The position numbers and the translations under genes are program-made. 64,000 bases of DNA from Paroedura picta. Taxonomy: Eukaryota; Chordata; Lepidosauria; Squamata; Gekkonidae. Position 1 is the stretch's first letter. Each line of letters starts with the position of its first letter. Shown here piece after piece: positions 56,401 through 64,000 of this stretch. The DNA lies in NCBI RefSeq assembly GCF_049243985.1, contig NC_135384.1, positions 15,806,501 to 15,870,500 on the forward strand. The letters are read 5' to 3'. The notes beneath the pieces are model-generated. The model made no database searches, was not told where the DNA came from, and was given only the letters and a program-made list of their open reading frames with translations.

Positions 56401-59400
56401 ACAGAGGTTCTCTCCACATAAGCAGAGGTTCTCTCCACATAAGCGGTTCCGTATAGATTGTTTAGAATTGTGGGCATAAAGAAAATGGTTGCCAGCCACA
56501 TCATTGTCGCTGTTTCTCCATATAAAATAATTGCATTGGCCTTGCTGTCCAAGAAATTTCCAATACTATTGTCCAGATAATTGGTCAGAAAATCAATGTC
56601 ATCCCACCGAACCTGCCTGGCTGCCTTTTCTGTGAAGGCTGCACAGATTCCATTCCTGGAAAGCATCGGCTCCAACGTCTGCAAGAAGCGATCTCCCCTT
56701 TCATCATCCATAGTGATGAGCCCAATCCATTTCCACATGAAATGCTGAAGTAACTGGACGATTCCTTCATACTGAAGGGCTTCCTTAGGGAACGTACGGT
56801 AAAAGGAAGGATGACCAGTTGGGTCATCCACATTTGATTCAAAGGACCCATAGGACAACTAAGAAGGAAATAATCATGTTTCATGAAATAATCATGAGAA
56901 ATAATTCATCTTTCCAGATTGTCACACATGTTCATCATTTGTATATTTCTCCCTTCTGCTAGTACAATTGTCTGGAACTATTTTATGTATTTAAAACATT
57001 TCTTAGGAAACTTTTCACCTTGCAGTACTCAAGTCAGCTAGTAATGTGAATTAAAAAAGTGTTATAAAAATAGGTTAAAGAACTTGACCTCTCTCACTTT
57101 GATGTTCCAAAAGGATTCAGAGTAAAAAAATATATATATTCTAGGAATACTGTTCTCAATTTGAGAAGCCAAAAACCAAAGATAAAGGTCACCTGATTTG
57201 TGTAAAGCAATTATATTTCCCTTTCTATGTAATCCTTCTTTTCTTCCATTTTATTAATTACCGGAAGAGAAGCAGTGTATAAAGTATATATTCAACTTGA
57301 ATATTTAACAGACGTCAACACACACCTCACCTCTCCCCATAAGTTTGGTAATAGTTTTTATTCTTTGCAAACCTTGATAACAGATCAGCAAAGGTGATTA
57401 AACTACATGTGAGATTCATGAAATTCCAAATAATTCTTTTTCTGTTATCATACCTGTGGGATCTTGTACAGACTTAAGAGAGTTGCAATGTCTGTTGTGG
57501 TTTCATAACTGTATCCCCCAATGACACCCACCATGTTTTTCTGGGTGCCACATTTGTAGTTTGGTACAAGTTCATGTGTTGTTAAGAGTAGGTCCAGGGT
57601 GATTCTGTAAATCCATTTTTGAACTGTGGTGGAATCAAAGATATGGAACCCAAGCGTGACATTGGACAATATCCTGGGGTTCTCATTGACCTCATAGATG
57701 GCAAACACCAAGGCAAGGATGTGCTGGTAGAACTTTGTTAACAGGCTGCAGAGAAAATGAGATTGTTTTAGAATATTTTAGATATTGCACAGCATCTGGA
57801 TTAGTCACAATATTGTGTCTGAAAACATTAGAAGACTTCAGTTGAATCAGAGAAGTGGCCCTTCAGTATAGCCAGTCTTCTGTGAAGAATTACTGTCATA
57901 TATCTCTTCTACCTATCCTTATCCATTGTTGTTCCACTATATATTTTTGAAACCTAGGGGGTGGGATGTGTCCGGCTGTTCAAGTTGGAATAGGGCAGCC
58001 AGCTTTGCCCTGATTGGCCCTACCCTACATCTCCAGCCCTCTGTCCTTGGACTCTAGCCTCTTTGCTCTCAGACGCCTCAGTGCCTGGAGCCAGCAGCAG
58101 GTAAGGGAGAGGGCCCTGGGCAAAGGATCGTGGTGAAGGGGTTGCTAACCAGGGCGTCTTGGCCTGCTAGACTGGGCATGCTGACAAGGGCCTCCCAGCC
58201 TTCTGACTGCCTTCTAAGGAGCTCTGTCCTGGCCCTGCTAACAAGCTGCCCAGCCCCCACCAGCCCCTCTTGATCTGGTTGTGAGCTGCAGCCTAAAGCC
58301 ACCTTAAGCTGCTTGGCAAGGGGCCAGGGGAGGGGACCCTTTCAAAGCCCATTCTTAGGAACGGGCTTTGAAGCTAGTATTAGAAATAAAGGTTCATCCA
58401 GTGATTCTGAGTTTTACTCTTGTGAATAGTGGGCTAGACACTCTTGTTCTGCTTTCTTCAAGCTATGTATAAAATATGTTTTCATATTCATCACACCCAC
58501 ATCTTCTCAGAAGTTTCTATATTTTTTCAAATATTAAGTCCATCCTCATTACCACTTTGGTGTAGTGGTTAAGAATGGCGGGCCAGGTTTGATTCCCAGG
58601 TCTTCCACATGCAGCCAGTTGGGTGGCCTTGGACTACTCATACTTCAAATAGACGTTTCTCACAAAGCAGTAATGCAAGGGCACTCTCAGCTTCACCTAT
58701 CTTACGGGCTGTTCATTGGGGGGAGAGGAAAGGGAGACAATTGTAAGCTGCTTTGAGAGGCATAAAACCCAACTCCAGACCATTCAAAAGAAAGAAAAGA
58801 CAATTTTGGTCCCTTTTAACTGCCCAATCATTGCATGGCTGATTCAGGCACAAATCACAGTTCAGCTATTCAGCCAAGGCTGATTCAAGCAGTTTTACTA
58901 TGGGCAAAGGTTTATTCAGACTGGATTAGTCCAAAAAGTATCCGAATCAACATTGATTTGGGTACTTTTTGGACTATCCAAACTGAATAGCGCATACATA
59001 GTTCTGTCACTGTTACAAGCATAATCTTGTGAATAGTGGGCTAGACATACACTCTTTGGTCTTAGAGTGTGTGTACTTCATTTGGTTGCCAAATACTCAG
59101 CTTTCATCCATTATTATTAAGAATGCCTAGACTCTTTTGCATATACAAGATTTACTTAGATAAAATCAGACAGCATCATCATTTTTATTCTAGAGGAATA
59201 AAAATTCCCTTACATGGTTTCACATTTATAATCCTGGTCAGATTGCTGCTGAAATGGAATGATTTGGAAATCACAACCAACATGAGTGACAATTCCACCG
59301 ATCAGTATTTCACCTGGCTGATACCACTGATGTGGAAACTGAGAAAGATTGTTTCTAGGACACTTCATACTATTTAATTTGTACCTGAGGAAGCAGCTTC

Positions 59401-59417
59401 AGTATCAGCATGAACAT
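49889..59417 (-). CDS. Vomeronasal type-2 receptor (V2R, vmn2r26-like), six exons
   Basis: Class C GPCR: Venus-flytrap ectodomain, cysteine-rich domain, seven helices. Exons on the minus strand: 59214-59417, 57454-57745, 55953-56858, 52825-53052, 52363-52489, 49889-50799. All junctions are AG/GT with matching phases (2,0,0,1 pattern), and exon 4 is exactly 228 bases, as in this family. Seen in order: [44 protein letters not shown] and [19 protein letters not shown]; the [17 protein letters not shown] type cysteine region; [28 protein letters not shown]. From Met 59368 the joined frame is 872 codons and open. The likely leader ([12 protein letters not shown] at 59417) is in a different frame, so exon 1 may be broken. 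It would act in vomeronasal neurons; ligand unknown. Confidence 0.88.
51285..51570 (+). mobile_element. CR1 LINE remnant, old
   Basis: Plus-strand remnant resembling the coding part of CR1 (a gctaacgctatcctggggag phrase equals the NAILG region seen reversed at 24360). Many differences. Confidence 0.55.
51623..52263. mobile_element. Second copy of the 26252 Harbinger-like element
   Basis: The right end gtgcggaatggcc and the whole interior match 26252-26880 in reverse complement (cacaactggattccactaca; gcgtggcaatgatgaaac). Left terminus missing. Contains a TG microsatellite at 51953-51990 absent from the other copy. Confidence 0.8.
52363..52489 (-). CDS. V2R exon 5 (cysteine-rich domain)
   Basis: 127 bases between an acceptor ggacag and donor GTAGGT. 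Reads [11 protein letters not shown], then [20 protein letters not shown]. One codon longer than the 124 bases common in the family, keeping phase. Confidence 0.92.
52490..52824 (-). other. V2R intron 4
   Basis: Short intron, nothing recognised inside. Confidence 0.8.
52825..53052 (-). CDS. V2R exon 4
   Basis: 228 bases, phase 0 at both ends, AG/GTGGGA borders. Encodes the end of the ligand-binding domain, including [15 protein letters not shown] and [15 protein letters not shown]. Confidence 0.95.
53329..53371 (-). pseudogene. Shard of a V2R exon 5
   Basis: About 43 bases closely matching part of exon 5 (ttccttctggaca, gatcacaactgtagca) inside intron 3, directly followed by a LINE 3' end. 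No splice sites. Confidence 0.75.
53373..53436 (+). mobile_element. LINE 3' end with TAAA tail
   Basis: gagccttcggggagggcggt, then tatataaat and (TAAA)n. Confidence 0.8.
53440..54370. other. V2R intron 3, GC-richer part
   Basis: Contains an 18-base perfect palindrome at 53931-53948 and a hairpin at 54116-54149. Possibly a non-autonomous transposon whose ends I could not define. Short frames on both strands are not convincing genes. Confidence 0.35.
54375..54888 (+). mobile_element. CR1 LINE 3' fragment, plus orientation
   Basis: ggagggcaacaaagatggtg through atgattctatgattctatga; typical CR1 3' end, frame broken. Confidence 0.9.
54890..55550. other. V2R intron 3, nothing recognised
   Basis: AT-rich; 55170-55230 (gtaaccaccctgagtcttaa) may be a short LINE 3' end. 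Confidence 0.4.
55551..55629 (+). repeat. (ATGA)n microsatellite
   Basis: About 20 nearly perfect GAAT/ATGA units. Confidence 0.97.
55953..56858 (-). CDS. V2R exon 3 (ligand-binding domain)
   Basis: 906 bases, phase 0 both ends, between tcttag and GTAATT. Begins LSYGSF, ends NVQPWK, and contains [13 protein letters not shown] 21-base exact tandem duplication near 56401-56443 gives AYVERTS twice in a row. Longer than the roughly 800 bases usual in the family. Confidence 0.94.
56859..57453 (-). other. V2R intron 2
   Basis: AT-rich, nothing recognised. Confidence 0.75.
57454..57745 (-). CDS. V2R exon 2
   Basis: 292 bases from ctgcag to donor GTATGA. Reads [20 protein letters not shown], with one leading base completing a codon from exon 1, and ends SLYKIPQ. 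Confidence 0.94.
57955..58377 (+). mobile_element. Helitron-like element in V2R intron 1
   Basis: GC-rich stretch ending with hairpin AAAGCCC...GGGCTTT (58344-58369), then gaagCTAG (58374-58377) and T. The left end is approximate. Confidence 0.4.
58552..58785 (+). mobile_element. tRNA-derived SINE in V2R intron 1
   Basis: ccactttggtgtagtggtta, ggtttgattcccag, ending gtaagctgctttgagaggc. Confidence 0.85.
59214..59417 (-). CDS. V2R exon 1 (leader and N-terminus), likely frameshifted
   Basis: Ends CAT/GTAAGG so that AT joins the C of exon 2. The frame from Met 59368 reads [19 protein letters not shown], a typical V2R start of the mature protein. Upstream, [15 protein letters not shown] from Met 59417 has the look of the family's leader but runs into a stop, one frame off. 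A two-base shortening of an A run near 59372-59377 would explain it. Confidence 0.75.
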
Positions 59418-59419
59418 CA

Positions 59420-59908
59420 ATGCTATGTTCAATCATTAATGCCTCTCTCCACATACACTCTCCTTGGTCTCCTCTATACCATCTTCCCTTGTTTTAGCAG
59501 TGAAATGTTTAGTGGCAGCTTTCATAACCAGAACCTTTATGCTTCATTTCTGATTTGTTTTTCAATTTCCTTCTAAAAGTTATTGCAACTTAGCTTGGAG
59601 GTAGAAGTGACTTTGTTTCCCATAATTATAATAGAGATAATTTCTGGTAGACTGTTGATAGAGTTCTGGGATAATTAGCTGCAGAAATCGTGAAGCAAAA
59701 ATATTTGGCTGATCTCAGCCCAGCTACTCTCTAGGGGGACTGGATGCTTGAATAATAAGTTCAGATCACCAGATGCCCAGACTGTCCATGATATAGTCCA
59801 AACAAAAACCTGGGAATTCCCAGAAGGGAAGCCACAGCGAACATCTTCTCCTTGAATGCATTTTTTTTTAATTTAGAAACAATTTATAACATTTTCCAGA
59901 CAACCTAT
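59420..59908. other. V2R 5' flank
   Basis: AT-rich. No clear TATA or other site I can support. The end (59860-59908) resembles the flank into which the SINE inserted. Confidence 0.4.
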
Positions 59909-59971
59909 TCACAGTAAGGTAAAGGTAAAGGTATCCCCTGTGCAAGCACCGGGTCATGTCTGACCCTTGGG

Positions 59972-62071
59972 GTGACGCCCTCTAGCGTTTTCATGGCAGA
60001 CTCAATACGGGGTGGTTTGCCAGTGCCTTCCCCAGTCATCACCGTTTACCCCGTGACAAATAGATTTAAGGAATTAGATCTGATAGACAGAGTGCCTGAA
60101 GAACTATGGACGGAGGTTCGTAACATTGTACAAGAGGTAGCAACTAAAACCATCCCAAAGAAAAAGAAATGCAAGAAATCAAAATGGCTGTCTGAGGAAG
60201 CTTTACAAATAGCTAAGGAGAGAAGGGAAGTGAAAGGCAAGGGAGAAAGAGAAAGATACACCCAATTGAATGCAGAATTCCAGAGAAAAGCTAGAAGAGA
60301 TAAGAATGCCTTCTTAAATGAACAGTGCAAGCAAATAGAAGAAAACAATAGAATGGGGAGGACCAGAGATCTTTTCAAGAAAATTGGAGATATGAAGAGA
60401 ACGTTTCATGCAAAGATGGGTATGATAAGGGACCAAAATGGTAGGGACCTCACAGAAGCAGAAGAGATCAAACAAAGGTGGCAAAATTATACAGAAGAAC
60501 TATACAAGAGCGAGCTTAACATCCCTGATGACCACAATGGGGTAGTTACTGACCTGGAGCCAGACATCCTGGAATGTGAAGTCAAATGGGCCTTAGGAAG
60601 TCTGAGCAACAATAAAGCTAGTGGTAGTGACAGCATTCCAGTTGAACTATTCAAAATCTTAAAGGACGATGCAGTAAAAGTGCTACACTCAATATGCCAG
60701 CAAATTTGGAAAACTCAACAATGGCCACAGGATTGGAAAAGGTCAGTTTACATTCCAATCCCAAAGAAGGGCAATGCCAAAGAATGTTCAAACTACCGCA
60801 CCATTGCACTAATTTCTCATGCTAGCAAAGTTATGCTCAAAATCCTACAAGCTAGGCTCCAGCAATATGTGGACCGAGAACTTCCAGAAGTGCAGGCAGG
60901 ATTTCGAAGAGGCAGAGGAACTAGAGATCAAATTGCCAACATACGCTGGATCATGGAGAAAGCTAGGGAGTACCAGAAGAACGTCTACTTCTGCTTCATT
61001 GACTATGCTAAAGCCTTTGATTGTGTGGAGCACAACAAATTGTGGCAAGTTCTTAAAGAGATGGGAATACCAGAGCATCTTATTTGTCTCTTGAGAAATT
61101 TATATGCAGGTCAAGAAGCAACAGTGAGAACTGAACATGGAATCACTGACTGGTTCAAAATTGAGAAAGGAGTTCGGCAAGGCTGTATACTGTCGCCTTG
61201 CCTATTTAACTTGTATGCAGAGCACATCATGAGAAATGCGGGATTAGAGGAGTCACAAATTGGGATCAAGATTGCAGGGAGAAATATCAACAACCTCAGA
61301 TATGCAGATGATACCACTCTAATGGCAGAAAGTGAAGAGGAACTAAAGAGCCTGTTGATGCGGGTGAAGGAGGAGAGTGCCAAAGTTGGCTTGAAACTCA
61401 ACATCAAGAAAACAAAGATCATGGCATCCGGCCCTCTCAATTCCTGGCAAATAGAAGGGGAAGAAATGGAGATAGTGACAGATTTTATTTTCCTGGGCTC
61501 CAAGATCACTGCAGATGGGGACTGCAGCAAAGAAATTAAAAGACGCTTGCTCCTGGGGAGGAAAGCTATGGCAAATCTAGACAGCATCCTAAAAAGCAGA
61601 GATATCACCCTGCCAACAAAAGTGCGTTTAGTCAAGGCTATGGTATTCCCAGTTGCAATGTATGGCTGCGAAAGTTGGACCATAAGGAAGGCCGAGCGTC
61701 AAAGAATTGAGGCTTTTGAACTCTGGTGCTGGAGAAGACTCTTGCGAGTCCCTTGGACTGCAAGGCGAACAAACCGGTCAGTCCTCGAGGAGATCAGCCC
61801 TGACTGCTCTTTAGAAGGCCAGATCCTGAAGATGAAACTCAAATATTTTGGCCACCTCATGAGAAGGAAGGACTCCCTGGAGAAGAGCCTAATGCTGGGA
61901 GAGATCGAGGGCAAAAGAAGAAGGGGACGACAGAGAATGAGGTGGATGGATGGAGTCACTGAAGCAGTAGGTGCAAACTTAAATGGACTCCGGGGAATGG
62001 TAGAGGACAGGAAGGCCTGGAGGATCATTGTCCATGGGGTCGCGATGGGTCGGACACGACTTCGCACATAA
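59972..62071 (+). CDS. BovB ORF2 reverse-transcriptase region, open
   Basis: A frame of 699 codons whose first 27 or so come from the SINE and the rest from BovB. Domains: linker rich in basic residues (28-190); RT with SNYRTIALI, GFRRGRGTRDQI, FIDYAKAFD (about 342-350), KGVRQGCILSPCLFN and the catalytic YADD at 444-447; a C-terminal part with FLGSKITADGDC, YGCESWTIRK, and the BovB signature MRWMDGVTEAVG...VHGVAMGRTRL at the end. A full BovB protein has an N-terminal endonuclease of several hundred residues, absent here, so it cannot retrotranspose by itself as it stands. The intact frame suggests a young insertion. Confidence 0.85.
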   Translation: MTPSSVFMADSIRGGLPVPSPVITVYPVTNRFKELDLIDRVPEELWTEVRNIVQEVATKTIPKKKKCKKSKWLSEEALQIAKERREVKGKGERERYTQLNAEFQRKARRDKNAFLNEQCKQIEENNRMGRTRDLFKKIGDMKRTFHAKMGMIRDQNGRDLTEAEEIKQRWQNYTEELYKSELNIPDDHNGVVTDLEPDILECEVKWALGSLSNNKASGSDSIPVELFKILKDDAVKVLHSICQQIWKTQQWPQDWKRSVYIPIPKKGNAKECSNYRTIALISHASKVMLKILQARLQQYVDRELPEVQAGFRRGRGTRDQIANIRWIMEKAREYQKNVYFCFIDYAKAFDCVEHNKLWQVLKEMGIPEHLICLLRNLYAGQEATVRTEHGITDWFKIEKGVRQGCILSPCLFNLYAEHIMRNAGLEESQIGIKIAGRNINNLRYADDTTLMAESEEELKSLLMRVKEESAKVGLKLNIKKTKIMASGPLNSWQIEGEEMEIVTDFIFLGSKITADGDCSKEIKRRLLLGRKAMANLDSILKSRDITLPTKVRLVKAMVFPVAMYGCESWTIRKAERQRIEAFELWCWRRLLRVPWTARRTNRSVLEEISPDCSLEGQILKMKLKYFGHLMRRKDSLEKSLMLGEIEGKRRRGRQRMRWMDGVTEAVGANLNGLRGMVEDRKAWRIIVHGVAMGRTRLRT

Positions 62072-62082
62072 CAACAACAACA
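60052..62082 (+). mobile_element. BovB (RTE) LINE, 5'-truncated
   Basis: About 2.03 kb of BovB with the reverse transcriptase region and the 3' end, finishing in (ACA)n. The apurinic endonuclease half is missing. No long target duplication is visible, and a few bases of the SINE join seem lost. Confidence 0.93.
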
Positions 62083-62229
62083 AGCTGGGTACGCATTTTA
62101 CCGACCTCGGAAGGATGAAAGGCTGAGTCAACCTTGAGCCGGCTGCTGGGATTGAACTCCCAGCCTCATGGGCAAATCTTTCAGACGGCTGCCTTACAAC
62201 TCTGCGCCACAAGAGGCTCTCTCACAGTA

Positions 62230-62358
62230 GCTTACAAAATAAAACATGACAAAAAAGAATAGAATAATTAAAAGTCCAGAAAACACTAATTTTAAAAACT
62301 AGCATTAAAAAGCTCAACCTAAGCCATGTGTTTCAAAATCAATTTTTTCAAAATCAAT
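62230..62358. other. Spacer before duplicated segment
   Basis: AT-rich remnant of the sequence that received the SINE. The duplication begins near 62359 after a direct repeat of tttcaaaatcaat. Confidence 0.5.
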
Positions 62359-63024
62359 CACACATATTCAACCTCATTCCCTTACAGACTGGTCAAACCC
62401 TCCCCTCACTCTTCCCAATGCCAAGCTCTCTCTATCTTAATCACTCTCTTCCTTTCTACCTTCCTCTCTCTTTGCTATTTCCCCCCTCCTCCCTTGCTAG
62501 TGCCCATTGTATTAGCTACAACTGGCTTTAATTCTAGTAAATAAATACATTTAATAAAGGGGCCCCTAGAATCAAAAAGATTGAGCACCCTTGCCATAGG
62601 GTATTGTCAGCTTTATTTTCTTGTTATGAAACCTTGTAAGCCGACTTGTATCTTTGTGTGAAAAAGCAACTTAAAAAGTATCACAAATAAACAAATATTG
62701 TTATTTGGGGGTTGTAGTTCTCAGAAGCTAGTGCATGCCACCCCCACACCACCCCATCTCTGCAATGAGTATTAATCCAATTAATGGCAGGGGAAAAGGA
62801 TTCCTATTGTTGGGTCTTCCTTTCTTCTGAGATCCTCTGAAGTGCTTTCCTTTCCTTCCACATGGGACTCCCTGGAGCCAGAAGTTATAACTGCTGGGCA
62901 TCACCTCAAAAACCAAATGTGTCACTAGAATGCCTAATACAGAAGCCACGACAAAAGAGACTGTGAACTTCTCCTCTGGGAAGGGAGGAAAAACATGAAG
63001 TAGCAGGAGAATTATCTAGATGAA

Positions 63025-63192
63025 TTATATAACGTGGAAATAAAGCTGAAACAAAAAGAGAAAGAATGAAGGACCTGAAGATAATAATATGAACAGATTT
63101 CATGTTGAAGCCATAAGCCACAACAACTATGAGATCAGTCCTGAGGAGAAAAAGGAAGAATGACTCTTTCCAGGACAGAACCACAGAATTAA
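63025..63192 (+). promoter_or_regulatory. Candidate proximal promoter of OR8, TATA word altered
   Basis: TTATATAACG where OR7 has TTATATAAGG; the donor GTAAGG follows base 63192 as in OR7. One of the few differences between the two copies falls in this word. Confidence 0.4.
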
Positions 63193-63911
63193 GTAAGGAA
63201 ATCCACCACTTGATATGAGAGGATTTTCTATGCTTTACCGCTTTTATCATGAACTTTTAGTACCACTTCTTTTCATATTTGATTCATGTTCTATTGTGTT
63301 TTATTTTTAATTCCTTTTAATCTGTTATTAGCCATTTTAACAGGTTACGATGAAAGATGGAATATAAATTCAGACTCATTCATTTAGTGGTTCATTCAAG
63401 AATCAGTTATTGTGGATGGTTAAACCTGGATATTGTGAACAGATATTGCCTCTATTGCCATCAACTGATGTCATCAGCAAGGGTGCTAGATCCCCTTGCC
63501 CATACAAGATGGGAAAGAGACAACCAGCTGTCTCTCTGCAACCCTGAGGACATATGTCATTAGCTATGGATTGATATGAGAAATAAGAACCTATTAGAAC
63601 AGAGAAGGATCATAGCATAGCTCCTTGATGATCATCAGCATAAATGCCACAAGCCTGGATCCAAAAAACTAATTGCTAACATAACAGGATTGCCTGAAAT
63701 GCATATCTGACAGGCAAACCAAGTTATCTTGAGCATCATAAGGCATATCTGGACAAAAACCATGTGAGTTGGGGGGCTCAGTGAAAAAGCTAGTTTGATC
63801 CTTGGCACTTCCTAAACACTGTCTTCCTTTATCTACCATCATCTCCTTTAGTACCTGATTTTCACCACTGAAGTGTCCTTTTTTTTGTCTTTTCAGGTTT
63901 GATCTACCAGC

Positions 63912-64000
63912 ATGGGAAAAGCAGAACAAGAAAATGTAACTACCGTCACGGCATTTTTTCTTCTGGGCTTTGGGGATCTTCAGGATCAACAGTTACCTCT
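63912..64000 (+). CDS. Class II olfactory receptor (OR8), 5' end only
   Basis: The first 29 codons plus two bases are identical to OR7 (MGKAEQENVTTV, then AFFLLGFGDLQDQQLP), preceded by the same acceptor and gtttgatctaccagc leader. The gene is cut by the window edge, so nothing can be said about its integrity. Confidence 0.9.
   Translation, partial: MGKAEQENVTTVTAFFLLGFGDLQDQQLP

Larger units (their letters stand above)
59917..62221 (-). mobile_element. tRNA-derived SINE split by a BovB insertion
   Basis: The SINE arms are 59917-60051 and about 62083-62221. On the minus strand the SINE starts gagcctcttgtggcgcagag, with an A-box-like TGGCGCAGAGTTG and B-box-like GAGTTCAATCCC, and ends in aggtaaaggtaaagg on the plus strand. 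The target duplication TCACAGTA flanks the whole (59909-59916, 62222-62229). The uninterrupted join is seen at 49166-49200. Confidence 0.88.
62359..64000 (+). repeat. Recent segmental duplication, right copy
   Basis: Copy of 44219-45860, offset 18140-18143 bases, running off the window. Includes a Helitron-like 3' end (CTAG at 62534-62537). Confidence 0.93.

Noticed and set aside
59069-59377. 102-codon plus-strand frame
   Set aside because: Antisense shadow of V2R exon 1.

Overview
The window looks like squamate reptile nuclear DNA (lizard or gecko grade; the species cannot be told). The repeats point this way: CR1 LINE 3' ends with the ATTCTATGATTCTATGA-type tail, a BovB (RTE) LINE, tRNA-derived SINEs, a 5S rRNA-derived SINE, and hAT- and Harbinger-like MITEs. 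The genes agree: tandem single-exon class II olfactory receptors (ORs) and a six-exon type-2 vomeronasal receptor (V2R).

Layout. Four closely related ORs lie on the minus strand at 100-1056, 7481-8437, 14112-15068 and 18926-19882. A fifth minus-strand OR of another subfamily is at 27264-28244. The cluster then flips: ORs at 34762-35718, 45769-46725 and 63912 to the window end are on the plus strand. A V2R on the minus strand fills 49889-59417, between the last two ORs. Each OR of the main subfamily sits in a multi-kilobase duplicon that carries its 3' flank, a leader intron and candidate 5' noncoding exons. Copies of the upstream part without any OR occur at about 29760-32000, 36090-36660 and 39840-41700. 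The segment from 62359 to the end is a near-identical copy (about 98% by eye) of 44219-45860, so the last OR is a very recent duplicate about 18.1 kb from its twin.

Function. The ORs are seven-helix odorant receptors expected in olfactory sensory neurons. The V2R is a class C receptor with a large ligand-binding ectodomain, expected in vomeronasal neurons. All seven complete OR frames are open. The V2R is open from its second exon to its stop, but its first exon appears to carry the leader peptide in a different frame from the mature protein.

The most useful signals for follow-up are: nested and datable transposon insertions, with empty sites preserved in paralogous duplicons; a conserved TATA-like element at the same place upstream of ORs in both orientations; promoter-like copies upstream of an OR from an unrelated subfamily; mosaic or patchy divergence among OR paralogues; and a BovB with a roughly 670-codon open RT frame inserted inside a tRNA-SINE. 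I saw no retroviral gag/pol/env, no tRNA or rRNA gene, and no CRISPR-like array.
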